Assembly: GCA_009919175.1 (NCBI GenBank)
Contig: RGCL01000011.1
Span: 1-57,835 of the forward strand
Direction: 5' to 3'
From: Betaproteobacteria bacterium
GTDB lineage: Bacteria > Pseudomonadota > Gammaproteobacteria > Burkholderiales > Burkholderiaceae_C
Length of the DNA: 57,835 nucleotides
Shown here: positions 40,123 through 48,856 of the stretch, one piece after another
Layout of the letters: each line of letters begins with the position of its first letter
Position numbering within the stretch: position 1 is the stretch's first letter
Made by a program: the position numbers and the translations under genes
Notes under the pieces: generated by a model
Told to the model about the DNA's origin: nothing
The model's database searches: none
The model's input: the letters and a program-made list of their open reading frames with translations, nothing else

Positions 40123-41499
40123 TCAAGCCAGGCGCTTGATGGCCGCAGCCAGGGTGCTCACCATCTGATCGATTTGCGACTCGGTGACAATGTAGGGCGG
40201 CGCAAACACCAGGTTGTCGCCCGCCGAGCGCACTAGCACCCCATGGGTAAAGCAATCGAGGAAAGCGTCGTAGGCGCGCTTGCCGGGTGCGCCCGCCGCA
40301 GGCGCGAGTTCGACCGCAGCCGCCAGACCCAGTGAACGAATGCCCATCACATGGGGCAAGCCCTTGAGCTGGCTGTGCATGGCGTCGCCCAGCACCTTGC
40401 CCATTTGACCGGCGCGGTCAAAGAGCTTTTCTTGCTCGAAGAGTTGCAGCGTGGCCACGGCTGCCGCGCAGGAAACGGGATGACCCGAGTAGGTGTAGCC
40501 GTGAAAGAGGTCGGCCACATGGTTGGGCGCATCGGGGTTGACCATGGTCTCGTAGATGTGGTCGCGACAGATCACACCGCCCAGGGGCTGAACACCGTTG
40601 GTGACGCACTTGGCAAAGTTGAGCATGTCGGGCACCACGCCAAAGTAGTCGGCGGCGAAGTTCTTGCCCATGCGGCCAAAGCCGGTGATGACCTCGTCGA
40701 ACACCAGCAAGATGCCGTGCTTGTCGCAGATCTCGCGCAAACGCTTGAGGTAGCCCTTGGGACCGATGTACCAGCCTGCCGACCCCGCCACGGGCTCGAC
40801 GATGATGGCGGCAACGTTGCTCGGATCATGCAAGGGCAGGATGCGGTTTTCCAGCTCCAGCAAAGGGTCCTCTTGCCATTCGGGCTCGGCGTTGTGAATG
40901 TAGGCATGGTTGAGCGGATCATGAATGAAGCGCATGTGATCCACCCGGGGCAGCAGGGCCGTGCCGTAGACCTTGCGGTTGGCCGGGATGCCGCCAATGC
41001 TCATGCCCCCAAAGCCCACACCGTGGTAGCCGCGCTCGCGACCGATGAACACGTTGCGATGGCCTTGACCGCGTGCGCGGTGATAGGCCAGGGCGACCTT
41101 CATGGCGGTGTCAGCCGCCTCGGAGCCCGAGTTGCAAAACAAGACCTTGTTGAGGTCGCCAGGCGCCATGGCGGCAATCTTGTCGGCGGCCATGAAGGCC
41201 TTGTCATTGCTGGCATTGAACGCGGTGGCGTAATCGAGGGTGTCGAGTTGCTGCTTGATGGCTTCGTTGATTTCGCGGCGGTTGTGACCCGCGCCCACGC
41301 ACCACAGGCTGGAGATGCCATCGAGCACCTGGCGGCCATCATGGGTGGTGAAGTGCATGCCATCGGCCTTGACGAACACGCGGGGCACTTCGCGGAAATG
41401 GCGGTTGGGGGTAAAGGGCAACCACTGATGGTCCATGGACCAACCCGTTGCGGGGGTGGTGCCTGCAGTGCTGCGGTCTTGGGGATCTTGGTAAGCCAT
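40123..41499 (-). CDS. Omega-amino acid--pyruvate aminotransferase (class III)
   Basis: 458 residues, a PLP-dependent class III transaminase. SSLWCVGAGHNRREINEAIK, CNSGSEAADTAMKVALAYHR, GYHGVGFGGMSIGG, LLVFDEVITGFGRMG and the PLP lysine K297 in LNFAKCVTNGVQPLGG are all conserved. It is close to the beta-alanine--pyruvate transaminases that convert beta-alanine to malonate semialdehyde. GAGGAG precedes the ATG at 41499; a longer frame upstream runs into purU. Divergent from purU. Confidence 0.9.
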   Translation of the reverse strand: MAYQDPQDRSTAGTTPATGWSMDHQWLPFTPNRHFREVPRVFVKADGMHFTTHDGRQVLDGISSLWCVGAGHNRREINEAIKQQLDTLDYATAFNASNDKAFMAADKIAAMAPGDLNKVLFCNSGSEAADTAMKVALAYHRARGQGHRNVFIGRERGYHGVGFGGMSIGGIPANRKVYGTALLPRVDHMRFIHDPLNHAYIHNAEPEWQEDPLLELENRILPLHDPSNVAAIIVEPVAGSAGWYIGPKGYLKRLREICDKHGILLVFDEVITGFGRMGKNFAADYFGVVPDMLNFAKCVTNGVQPLGGVICRDHIYETMVNPDAPNHVADLFHGYTYSGHPVSCAAAVATLQLFEQEKLFDRAGQMGKVLGDAMHSQLKGLPHVMGIRSLGLAAAVELAPAAGAPGKRAYDAFLDCFTHGVLVRSAGDNLVFAPPYIVTESQIDQMVSTLAAAIKRLA

Positions 41500-41546
41500 G
41501 AGCTGCTCCTCGTATGGGTCTGCGGCCAGCGCCACAGGGGGAGGCA

Positions 41547-41574
41547 AGTTTAGTGGAGTCCTGGGTTTTGGCAA
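41547..41574 (-). promoter_or_regulatory. Sigma-70 promoter for the aminotransferase gene
   Basis: On the minus strand TTGCCA (41574-41569, five of six matches) and TAAACT (41552-41547, four of six) are 16 bases apart, about 48 bases upstream of the aminotransferase ATG. Confidence 0.45.
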
Positions 41575-41599
41575 GTGAAGCTGAGAGAATGCGCCCATC

Positions 41600-42445
41600 A
41601 TGCAAAACGCACACATCCTGACCCTGTCTTGCCCAGACCGCGCTGGCATCGTTCATGCCGTATCGGGCTTTTTGTTCGAGCGCCACGGCAACATCGAAGA
41701 AGCCAGCCAGTACAACGACCCGGTGACGGGCCTGTTTTTCATGCGGGTGCAGTTTGCCGGCGTGGCCGACATCGAGGCCTTGCGGCGCGACTGGCACACC
41801 CTGGCTGAGCGATTTGGCATGCGCTGGAGCCTGCATGCCGCCCACGCGCCCATGCCCACGGTGCTGCTGGTGAGCAAGGAAGGCCACTGCCTCAACGACT
41901 TGCTGTTTCGCTGCAAGTCAGGGCTGCTCTCCATCGACGTGCGCGCCATCATCAGCAACCACAGGGATTTTTACCAGCTCGCCGCCAGCTACAACGTGCC
42001 CTTTCACCATGTGCCCGTGACCGCCGCCACCAAAGCCCAGGCCGAGGCCAAACAGCTCGACATCATCCGCAGCGAAGGCGCCGAGTTGGTGGTGCTGGCG
42101 CGCTACATGCAAATCCTCTCCAACGAGATGTGCGAACAACTCTCGGGCAAGGCCATCAACATCCACCATAGCTTCTTGCCCAGCTTCAAAGGCGCCAAGC
42201 CCTACCACCAGGCGCACGAGCGCGGGGTCAAGCTCATTGGGGCCACGGCGCACTATGTGACCGCTGATCTGGACGAAGGCCCCATCATCGAGCAAGACGT
42301 CGCGCGCGCCGACCACAGCTTGGCGGTGGAGGACCTCACGGCACTGGGCAAAGACACAGAAAGCCAAGTTCTTGCGCGTGCGGTGAAATGGCACTGTGAG
42401 CACCGTGTGCTGCTCAATGGCCACAAGACCGTGGTCTTTCGCTGA
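41600..42445 (+). CDS. purU: Formyltetrahydrofolate deformylase
   Basis: Hydrolyses 10-formyl-THF to THF and formate, balancing one-carbon pools. 281 residues: an N-terminal ACT domain (about 5-80, ILTLSCPDRAGIVHAVSGFL) and a formyltransferase domain with catalytic triad N187 and H189 (INIHHSFLPSF) and D225 (ADLDEGPI). GKDTESQVLARAVKWH is the PurU-specific end. Divergent from the aminotransferase. Confidence 0.95.
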   Translation: MQNAHILTLSCPDRAGIVHAVSGFLFERHGNIEEASQYNDPVTGLFFMRVQFAGVADIEALRRDWHTLAERFGMRWSLHAAHAPMPTVLLVSKEGHCLNDLLFRCKSGLLSIDVRAIISNHRDFYQLAASYNVPFHHVPVTAATKAQAEAKQLDIIRSEGAELVVLARYMQILSNEMCEQLSGKAINIHHSFLPSFKGAKPYHQAHERGVKLIGATAHYVTADLDEGPIIEQDVARADHSLAVEDLTALGKDTESQVLARAVKWHCEHRVLLNGHKTVVFR

Positions 42446-42487
42446 CCCCACCTGAGCGGCCTTTGGATGGCCACCGGAGACAAGCCC

Positions 42488-43978
42488 ATGAATGCCCCTG
42501 AGCCTCTGACCCTCGATCCCCGCGCCCACAAGCAGCGCGTGGTGTCGGCCTTGCTCGCCGCATTGCCCGAGCATGCCGTCTTGCACCACAACGAGGACAC
42601 CACGCCCTACGAATGTGATGGCCTCACCGCTTACCGCCAGCGACCCTTGTGCGTCGCCCTGCCCGAGACCGAGGCGCAGGTGCAGGCCGTGCTCAAGACC
42701 TGCCACGACCTGGGCGTGCCCGTGGTGGCACGCGGCGCGGGCACGGGGTTGTCAGGCGGCGCCATGCCCCATGCCCACGGCGTGACCTTGTCCATGGCCA
42801 AGTTCAACCGCATCCTGCGCGTGGATGCGACATCGTGCACCGCCGTGGTCCAGTGCGGGGTGCGCAACCTCGCCATCAGCGAAGCCGCTGCCGCCCATGG
42901 CCTTTATTTCGCGCCCGACCCATCCAGCCAGATTGCCTGCACCATTGGCGGCAATGTGGCCGAGAACTCGGGCGGTGTGCACTGCCTCAAGTACGGCCTC
43001 ACCCTGCACAACGTGATCAAGGTGCGGGGCTTCACGGTGCAAGGCGAGCCCGTTGAGTTTGGCGGCGAGGCCTGGGACTCACCCGGACTGGACCTGCTGC
43101 CGCTGGTCATTGGCTCCGAAGGCATGCTGGCCATCACCACCGAGGTGACGGTCAAGCTCAAACCCCGCCCCCAGCTGGCGCGTTGCATCATGGCCAGCTT
43201 TGACGACGTGCAAAAGGCGGGCGACGCGGTGGCGGCGGTCATTGCAGCGGGCATCATCCCGGCAGGCCTGGAGATGATGGACAAGCCCATGACCGCTGCC
43301 GTGGAAGACTTTGTGCATGCGGGCTACGACCTCAACGCCGAGGCCATTCTGCTGTGCGAATCCGATGGCACACCCGAAGAGGTGGCCGAGGAAATCGAGC
43401 GCATGTCGGCGGTGCTCAGAGCCAGCGGTGCCACCGCCATTGCCGTGAGCCAGGACGAGGCCGAGCGCCTCAAGTTCTGGAGCGGCCGCAAAAACGCCTT
43501 TCCCGCCAGCGGGCGCATCAGCCCCGACTACATGTGCATGGACTCGACCATCCCGCGCAAGCGCCTGGCCGACATCCTGCGCGCCATTGCCCAGATGGAG
43601 GGCAAGTACGGCTTACGCTGCGCCAACGTCTTTCACGCGGGCGACGGCAACCTGCATCCCCTCATCCTGTTCGATGCCAACGACCCCGACCAGCTCCACC
43701 GGGCTGAACAGTTTGGCGCCGACATCCTGGAGACCAGCGTGGCCATGGGCGGCACGGTGACGGGCGAGCATGGTGTGGGCATTGAAAAGCTCAACAGCAT
43801 GTGCGTGCAATTCAGTCCCGAAGAGCGCGAACAGATGTTTGCCATCAAACGCGCCTTTGACCCCAATGGCTTGCTCAACCCCGGCAAGGTCATCCCCACC
43901 TTGCAGCGTTGCGCCGAATACGGGCGCATGGTGGTGCGCGGCGGGCGACTGCCGCACCCCGAGCTCGAACGCTTCTAA
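42488..43978 (+). CDS. glcD: FAD-linked oxidase, glycolate oxidase subunit GlcD-like
   Basis: 496 residues. The PCMH-type FAD domain has VVARGAGTGLSGGAMPHAHG and GGNVAENSGGVHCLKYG. The C-terminal cap contains NVFHAGDGNLHPLI and TGEHGVGIEKL, typical of GlcD and D-lactate dehydrogenases. I chose the ATG at 42488, preceded by GGAG, over one seven codons upstream. In most genomes glcE and glcF follow, making a three-subunit glycolate oxidase. Here an unrelated membrane gene follows, so the enzyme lacks its partners at this locus or acts alone on another 2-hydroxy acid. Confidence 0.85.
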   Translation: MNAPEPLTLDPRAHKQRVVSALLAALPEHAVLHHNEDTTPYECDGLTAYRQRPLCVALPETEAQVQAVLKTCHDLGVPVVARGAGTGLSGGAMPHAHGVTLSMAKFNRILRVDATSCTAVVQCGVRNLAISEAAAAHGLYFAPDPSSQIACTIGGNVAENSGGVHCLKYGLTLHNVIKVRGFTVQGEPVEFGGEAWDSPGLDLLPLVIGSEGMLAITTEVTVKLKPRPQLARCIMASFDDVQKAGDAVAAVIAAGIIPAGLEMMDKPMTAAVEDFVHAGYDLNAEAILLCESDGTPEEVAEEIERMSAVLRASGATAIAVSQDEAERLKFWSGRKNAFPASGRISPDYMCMDSTIPRKRLADILRAIAQMEGKYGLRCANVFHAGDGNLHPLILFDANDPDQLHRAEQFGADILETSVAMGGTVTGEHGVGIEKLNSMCVQFSPEEREQMFAIKRAFDPNGLLNPGKVIPTLQRCAEYGRMVVRGGRLPHPELERF

Positions 43979-44093
43979 GCCTGGGTGCGGGCGGGGCGCA
44001 CGCGGTTTCACATCCCGCCTTATTAATTCGCTTTCAGTACACTCTCGACCCAAGCTGTCCCCATCAACACCCTCAAGCCCAGGGAGCTTGCGA

Positions 44094-46091
44094 GTGGATA
44101 CGAAATTCCTAGAGAGACTGATTGAGGGCAGCCACCTGCTCTACGTGGTGGCCGTGGCAGCAGCGGTGATCTGGCTGATGAAGCCGCTTTACAAAGGCCT
44201 GTTTGATTTGCTCTCAAGCATGGCCGAGGACTACTACATTGAAAAGCGCCTCAAGCTAATCCAACGCAATCTGCACGAAGGCAACATTGCAAACTGGTTG
44301 TGCACCCGTGTGACTGGGGCAAGCCTGGCCATTCAAAAGGGCTTTGACACGCTGTATGGACCACCCAAGGTTCAGGATTCGGCTGCTGCCGACCCAACGA
44401 CGCCCAGTGATCCAAAACCTCAACAAGGGCTATTGGCGCGCACCCTACCCTATTTAACCCTTCAGAGTTTTCAAGCCAGCATGTGTGTGGCCATGGCGTA
44501 CTCATTGGGCTTCATGTTGTTTCAGCAATATGCCCGCATGGATGCGATGACCGCCTGGCGCTGGGCCTTAACGGCAGGGTATTGGTTATTCATGATTCCT
44601 GCTCAGGCTCGTTTACTTAGCACTACGCTTGTAGTTTCATCAGAGGGTAGAAAAGATCAAGTGGAAATTGCTTGGTCGCTCATATTGATTTGGCTGATTG
44701 GTTTGGCGCACGACTTGGGCTTATCTATTCACGCTAATTTAGGTTCTTGGATCATTGCTTTTACTTGGATTGGCCTTTTTTCATTTTCTTTTCTGAATAT
44801 AAATACTGCGTGGGGATGGCCTTTTTTTTCGGCTTTCGCTTGGACTTGGGTCATGGCTTCGGTCTCGTGGTCGATGTCAATATGTAATATTGTTTTTACT
44901 TTTGCTTTTATTTTTGCTATCAGTATGGCTGGGGAAAGGGGTGCTGATTGGGTTTTAGCTTGGATTAAGGGCACCGCTTGGGGCAGGGCTCGGACTGGTA
45001 ACACAATGGTTGTGGTCAGAATGAGAGAAAAGTTTAGGGCTAGGGTTAGAGTTAGAGTTACTGCATTGATCAATAGTTCGTTCTACCTCACATTTGGAGC
45101 CGCTTACTATTTCCACCATCTCTGGGAGTCATTCTTTTTGCCCCCACTGTTCACGGAACCCATGACGGGATGGTCCATTGGGTACCCCGAGGTGATGGCT
45201 GGTGGGTTTGCTCTCCTAGGCTTATTGTGCATGCTGTCCCACTTGTGGCGAATCAAATCCCCCCGCCTTTTCTCTCTCACTTGGTGGTCAGTGCCCGTTG
45301 TGCTTTTGGTGGTGGCCAGCCTTAGCCTGAGGCACGCCACATCTTTGCAGTTGCTTGGGCAAAGTGGGGCCAATATCGCACCTGAAGACATCGGTCTTTA
45401 TGATTTTTTGAACTTGCTCAGCCAAGCCGGTGAAGGCAATGAAGAGGATTGGACAGCCGCTCATCTGCGCAGCATTGCCGTGTTGTTGCTCTTGCTGATC
45501 TTGCCGCTCATCAATGCCCTGATGGACTGGCTGAGTGTCGGGTTTTCTCGCGCGCAATTCGCCAAACTCACCCGAGATTTGAGCGCAGGCGAACACCAGC
45601 AATGGCCGCAATTGAGAAGCGGCTTATGGGACCTCGCCGTCGATGCCCTGGGCGCAGTGGTTTTCAAAGCGACGGTGCTGGCCTTGCTCACCTTTTGGGC
45701 GCTGGTCATCAACGGGCGAGGTGTGAGCTTCACCCTGCAAACCATGACCGACTACTGGCAAAGGATCTGGCCGCTGGGCAACCTCCCCTTCGATGGCGAC
45801 GTGCTGCTGCAAGGCAATGAGTTGCTGATCAGCCTCATGATTGCCACCACCCTGGTGCCTACGCTTGTACACGGCACTTGGGTGTTGACGGTGATCGCAT
45901 TCAGCGGTGTGGCAGCCCTCACCCGCAGTGTGTTTTTTGCTGCCCTTTGGCAACCCAAGCTGGGGGCTGCGGTCTTGAGCTTGTTGTGTGTCTGCGCTTT
46001 GATCTGGGGGGTGGACTTGGTCAATCAGCGGCTTGACCGAGCGAAAGCCACCACGACCCAAACAATGCCCACGGCAAGCCCCAACCGTTAA
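44094..46091 (+). CDS. Large multi-spanning membrane protein of unknown function
   Basis: I do not recognise this 665-residue protein. The GTG at 44094, with AGGGAG seven bases upstream, is the best start. A first membrane helix (LLYVVAVAAAVIWLM) is followed by a soluble stretch of about 100 residues, then by about a dozen hydrophobic segments. A basic loop lies near 300-325 (RMREKFRARVRVRV) and a large soluble loop (GANIAPEDIGLYDFLNLLSQ ... EEDWTAAHL) near 430-455. The tail is Thr/Ala-rich. Base composition is mosaic: by hand count 44581-44940 is about 41% GC, with TTA, TTT and ATT codons, whereas both ends are GC-rich. No nucleotide- or metal-binding motif is evident. It is convergent with the metallophosphoesterase gene (overlapping stops). 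Confidence 0.75.
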   Translation: MDTKFLERLIEGSHLLYVVAVAAAVIWLMKPLYKGLFDLLSSMAEDYYIEKRLKLIQRNLHEGNIANWLCTRVTGASLAIQKGFDTLYGPPKVQDSAAADPTTPSDPKPQQGLLARTLPYLTLQSFQASMCVAMAYSLGFMLFQQYARMDAMTAWRWALTAGYWLFMIPAQARLLSTTLVVSSEGRKDQVEIAWSLILIWLIGLAHDLGLSIHANLGSWIIAFTWIGLFSFSFLNINTAWGWPFFSAFAWTWVMASVSWSMSICNIVFTFAFIFAISMAGERGADWVLAWIKGTAWGRARTGNTMVVVRMREKFRARVRVRVTALINSSFYLTFGAAYYFHHLWESFFLPPLFTEPMTGWSIGYPEVMAGGFALLGLLCMLSHLWRIKSPRLFSLTWWSVPVVLLVVASLSLRHATSLQLLGQSGANIAPEDIGLYDFLNLLSQAGEGNEEDWTAAHLRSIAVLLLLLILPLINALMDWLSVGFSRAQFAKLTRDLSAGEHQQWPQLRSGLWDLAVDALGAVVFKATVLALLTFWALVINGRGVSFTLQTMTDYWQRIWPLGNLPFDGDVLLQGNELLISLMIATTLVPTLVHGTWVLTVIAFSGVAALTRSVFFAALWQPKLGAAVLSLLCVCALIWGVDLVNQRLDRAKATTTQTMPTASPNR

Positions 46092-47041
46092 GGCGCGATC
46101 AACTCCACCACAAACGGCCGCTGGGTCTGCTCAGGCTGGGCGGTCACTTTCACCGCCCGGTAGTCGCCTGCGCCGCCAGGCACTTGCAAGCGGTAGAGGT
46201 TGGCCACCAGGTGGCCATCGAGCTTGAAGGGTTGGTCAAAGGTGTAGCGGTGCGAGTCGCCATGCACCAGCAACACCGGCATACCGCTTTGCTGCGCCAG
46301 GGGCAGCAGCGTTTGCCCAATGCTGCGGGTGAAGCCCGACTCGGGCGGGAAGGCTTGCGAAGGCAAGCTGGATTCAAAGGGGTCGGCCTGCATGGCCAAC
46401 ACGACAGCCTTGGCCTGCGTGGCCTTGGCCCATTCAAACACCGACTGGATCCAGGCCACGTTGGCTTTGTCGCGGGCTTCGTATTCGGCCAGGGCCTCGG
46501 GGCGCTTGGGGTCGCGGTTGTTGTTGCTGCCCACCACGTGCACGGTGGCCAATGCCACGCCCTGCGCTTGCCAGCGGCGGTTTTCCGTCCACAAGGCATG
46601 GGCGGGTTGCAGCTTAGGCTGTGACTGCAGGGTCAGCGGTTGTTGCCCCAGCGAGCGTTCATCTGCAAAAAAGAGTTTCCTCAATGCCGCAAGGCGCTCC
46701 ACGGGGTCGTAGCTGCCGTTGTTGCCCCGGTGGCAGTCGGTCCATTCGTTGTCCCCCGGGGTGTAGATGAGCGCGGTGGCAAAGCGTTGCAGGTTGCCTT
46801 TTTGGAAGACGAACTCCTCGTCGTCGCAGCGGGTGGAGCCGGACTTGATGTCCCCAATGTGCAGGGTGAAGGGCAGGCCTGTGCGGTTGACGGCTTCGAT
46901 GAGGCGCTCATAGGGTGCCTGGGTTTGGGCACGCGGCCCATACGGCATGTCGCCCAAGGCCACAAATGACAAGGGCTGGGCTTGCACGGCACAGGCCACG
47001 GTGAGGCTCATCGCGGCGAATGCGGACTTCAAGAGGTTCAT
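46088..47041 (-). CDS. Secreted metallophosphoesterase family protein
   Basis: 317 residues with a Sec signal peptide (MNLLKSAFAAMSLTVACAVQ, cleavage after AQA near 22). Calcineurin-type metal motifs are visible: FVALGDMPYG near 27-35, TLHIGDIKSG, TPGDNEWTD and VHGDSHRYTF. It is therefore a probable periplasmic phosphoesterase or nuclease-like protein; the substrate is unknown. Its ATG overlaps the yggS stop (ATGA), so it is coupled to yggS. Confidence 0.75.
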   Translation of the reverse strand: MNLLKSAFAAMSLTVACAVQAQPLSFVALGDMPYGPRAQTQAPYERLIEAVNRTGLPFTLHIGDIKSGSTRCDDEEFVFQKGNLQRFATALIYTPGDNEWTDCHRGNNGSYDPVERLAALRKLFFADERSLGQQPLTLQSQPKLQPAHALWTENRRWQAQGVALATVHVVGSNNNRDPKRPEALAEYEARDKANVAWIQSVFEWAKATQAKAVVLAMQADPFESSLPSQAFPPESGFTRSIGQTLLPLAQQSGMPVLLVHGDSHRYTFDQPFKLDGHLVANLYRLQVPGGAGDYRAVKVTAQPEQTQRPFVVELIAP

Positions 47042-47745
47042 GTTCGGCTTCCAAAAATGGCGGTGCCCACCCGCACCCAGGTGCTGCCCGCTGCAATCGC
47101 GGGCTCGAGGTCGGCGCTCATGCCCATGGAGAGGACATCGAGTGTGAGTTGCGGCATGGCCTGTTGCAGGCGCTGCAACAGATCGCGGGTGTGTTCGTGG
47201 ATGGCCTGCATGCGTTGCGGGTCATCGTGCGGCTCGGGGATGCTCATGATGCCGCGTAATTTCAGTCGGGGCAGTTGCGCCACGGCCTGCGCCAAGGCCA
47301 AGGCCTCCTGGGGCGCAACGCCGGATTTGGTGTCGCCGCCGTCCATGTTCACCTGGATCAGCACCTGCAAATCGGGCAGGTGGCTGGGGCGCTGGTCGCT
47401 CAGCCGCTGCGCGACCTTGAGTCGATCGACCGTGTGCACCCACTGGAAATGCGCTGCGACCTGCCGCGTCTTGTTGCTCTGGATGGGGCCAATGCAGTGC
47501 CATACCAATTCGTGCGCCAGATCGGGGGCGAGGTGCGCCACCTGAGCGATCTTGTCCACCCCTTCCTGGATGTAGTTCTCGCCGAAATGACGTTGCCCCG
47601 CGCGAGCCACCGCCACCACCGCCTCGGCAGGGAAGGTCTTGGACACCGCCAGCAGCTGGACCTCGCCGGGGTTTCGATCGTGCCTTGCCGCCAAGTCGGC
47701 GATGCGCTGACCCACGGATAGCCACTGTGAAACCCATGCATTCAT
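47038..47745 (-). CDS. YggS family pyridoxal phosphate homeostasis protein
   Basis: 235 residues with the alanine-racemase-like barrel. The PLP lysine is K36 in LLAVSKTFPAEAV. HFGENYIQEGVDKI, WHCIGPIQSNKTR and the C-terminal LSMGMSADLEPAIAAGSTWV with VRVGTAIFG are typical. Such proteins buffer PLP and affect amino-acid metabolism; they have no known enzymatic product. In many bacteria the neighbour is proC; here proC lies 20 kb away. Confidence 0.93.
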   Translation of the reverse strand: MNAWVSQWLSVGQRIADLAARHDRNPGEVQLLAVSKTFPAEAVVAVARAGQRHFGENYIQEGVDKIAQVAHLAPDLAHELVWHCIGPIQSNKTRQVAAHFQWVHTVDRLKVAQRLSDQRPSHLPDLQVLIQVNMDGGDTKSGVAPQEALALAQAVAQLPRLKLRGIMSIPEPHDDPQRMQAIHEHTRDLLQRLQQAMPQLTLDVLSMGMSADLEPAIAAGSTWVRVGTAIFGSRT

Positions 47746-47839
47746 GAAGCGGGACTGTACACAAACTCAATGGGTTTTATGATGACCAACGGGTTTCGTC
47801 CCTACTTTTTGAATCCATCACGACAACAGGAGCTTTCAC

Positions 47840-48754
47840 ATGCCACGCACCAATGCCAAAACCTATGAACCTTGTCCCAGCACCCGCGTGGCCTTTGTGG
47901 GCTTGGGGGTCATGGGCTACCCCATGGCGGGTCACCTGGCATTGGCTGGCCATTCGGTCACGGTCTACAACCGCAACCCCGCCAAAGCGGCCGAATGGTG
48001 CAAAGAATTCGCGCAATCCCCCGCGCCTCGCTCGGCACCGACGCCACGCGAGGCTGCGGCTGGGGCTGACATCGTGTTTGTCTGCGTGGGCAATGACGAA
48101 GACTTGCGCTCAGTCATGCTGGGCGCCGACGGCGTGTTTGCCGGCCTCAAGGCCGGTGCCACGGCGGTAGACCACACCACGGCCTCGGCCAATGTGGCGC
48201 GTGAACTCGCTGCCCTCGCCGCGTCGCAAGGCAAGCATTTCATCGATGCCCCCGTCTCGGGCGGCGAAGCCGGTGCGGTCAACGGCCTGCTCACCGTCAT
48301 GTGCGGCGGCGAGCAAGCGGTGTTTGACCGGGTCAAGCCCGTGGCCATGGCGTTTTCTCGTGCCTTCACGCTCATGGGCGAGGCCGGTGCGGGGCAGCTC
48401 ACCAAGATGGTCAATCAAATCTGCATTGCTGGCCTGGTGCAAGGCCTGAGCGAAGCCGTGGCCTTTGGTCAAAAAGCAGGGCTGGACATGCACCTGGTGC
48501 TGGACGTGATCGGCAAGGGCGCAGCCCAAAGCTGGCAGATGGACAACCGGGGCAAGACCATGGTGGAAGACAAATTCAACTTTGGCTTCGCGGTGGACTG
48601 GATGCGCAAAGACCTGGGGCTGGTGATGGACGAGGCCAAGCGCAATGGTGCGCGGTTGCCCGTGACCGCCCTGGTGGACCAGTTCTACGCCGATGTGCAG
48701 CAAATGGGCGGACAGCGCTGGGACACCTCCAGCCTCATCAAACGCTTGCGCTGA
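47840..48754 (+). CDS. NAD(P)-dependent beta-hydroxyacid dehydrogenase
   Basis: 304 residues of the 3-hydroxyisobutyrate dehydrogenase family. The Rossmann motif GLGVMG is at 21-26 after a leading segment of about 15 residues. The family pattern FIDAPVSGGEAGAVNGLLTV and catalytic K189 (GAGQLTKMVNQ) are present. It may act on 3-hydroxyisobutyrate, tartronate semialdehyde or a related acid; the sequence alone does not decide. AGGAGC lies before the ATG. A terminator follows. Confidence 0.88.
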   Translation: MPRTNAKTYEPCPSTRVAFVGLGVMGYPMAGHLALAGHSVTVYNRNPAKAAEWCKEFAQSPAPRSAPTPREAAAGADIVFVCVGNDEDLRSVMLGADGVFAGLKAGATAVDHTTASANVARELAALAASQGKHFIDAPVSGGEAGAVNGLLTVMCGGEQAVFDRVKPVAMAFSRAFTLMGEAGAGQLTKMVNQICIAGLVQGLSEAVAFGQKAGLDMHLVLDVIGKGAAQSWQMDNRGKTMVEDKFNFGFAVDWMRKDLGLVMDEAKRNGARLPVTALVDQFYADVQQMGGQRWDTSSLIKRLR

Positions 48755-48763
48755 GCCCAAAGA

Positions 48764-48795
48764 CCAAGAGCGGCTTGTGGCCGCTCTGGTTTGAC
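48764..48795 (+). terminator. Terminator after the hydroxyacid dehydrogenase
   Basis: AGAGCGGC-TTGTG-GCCGCTCT stem (8 bp, extendable by CCA/TGG) followed by TTTGACTTT, starting ten bases after the stop codon. Confidence 0.7.
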
Positions 48796-48856
48796 TTTCT
48801 CGCAGAGAGCGCCCTGGTCGGGTTCACGACCCGGTGCCATGCGCCCCCTGGCTCAC

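Noticed and set aside
40351-41553. A 400-codon plus-strand frame opposite the aminotransferase
   Set aside because: Antisense shadow; the aminotransferase on the minus strand has all catalytic motifs.
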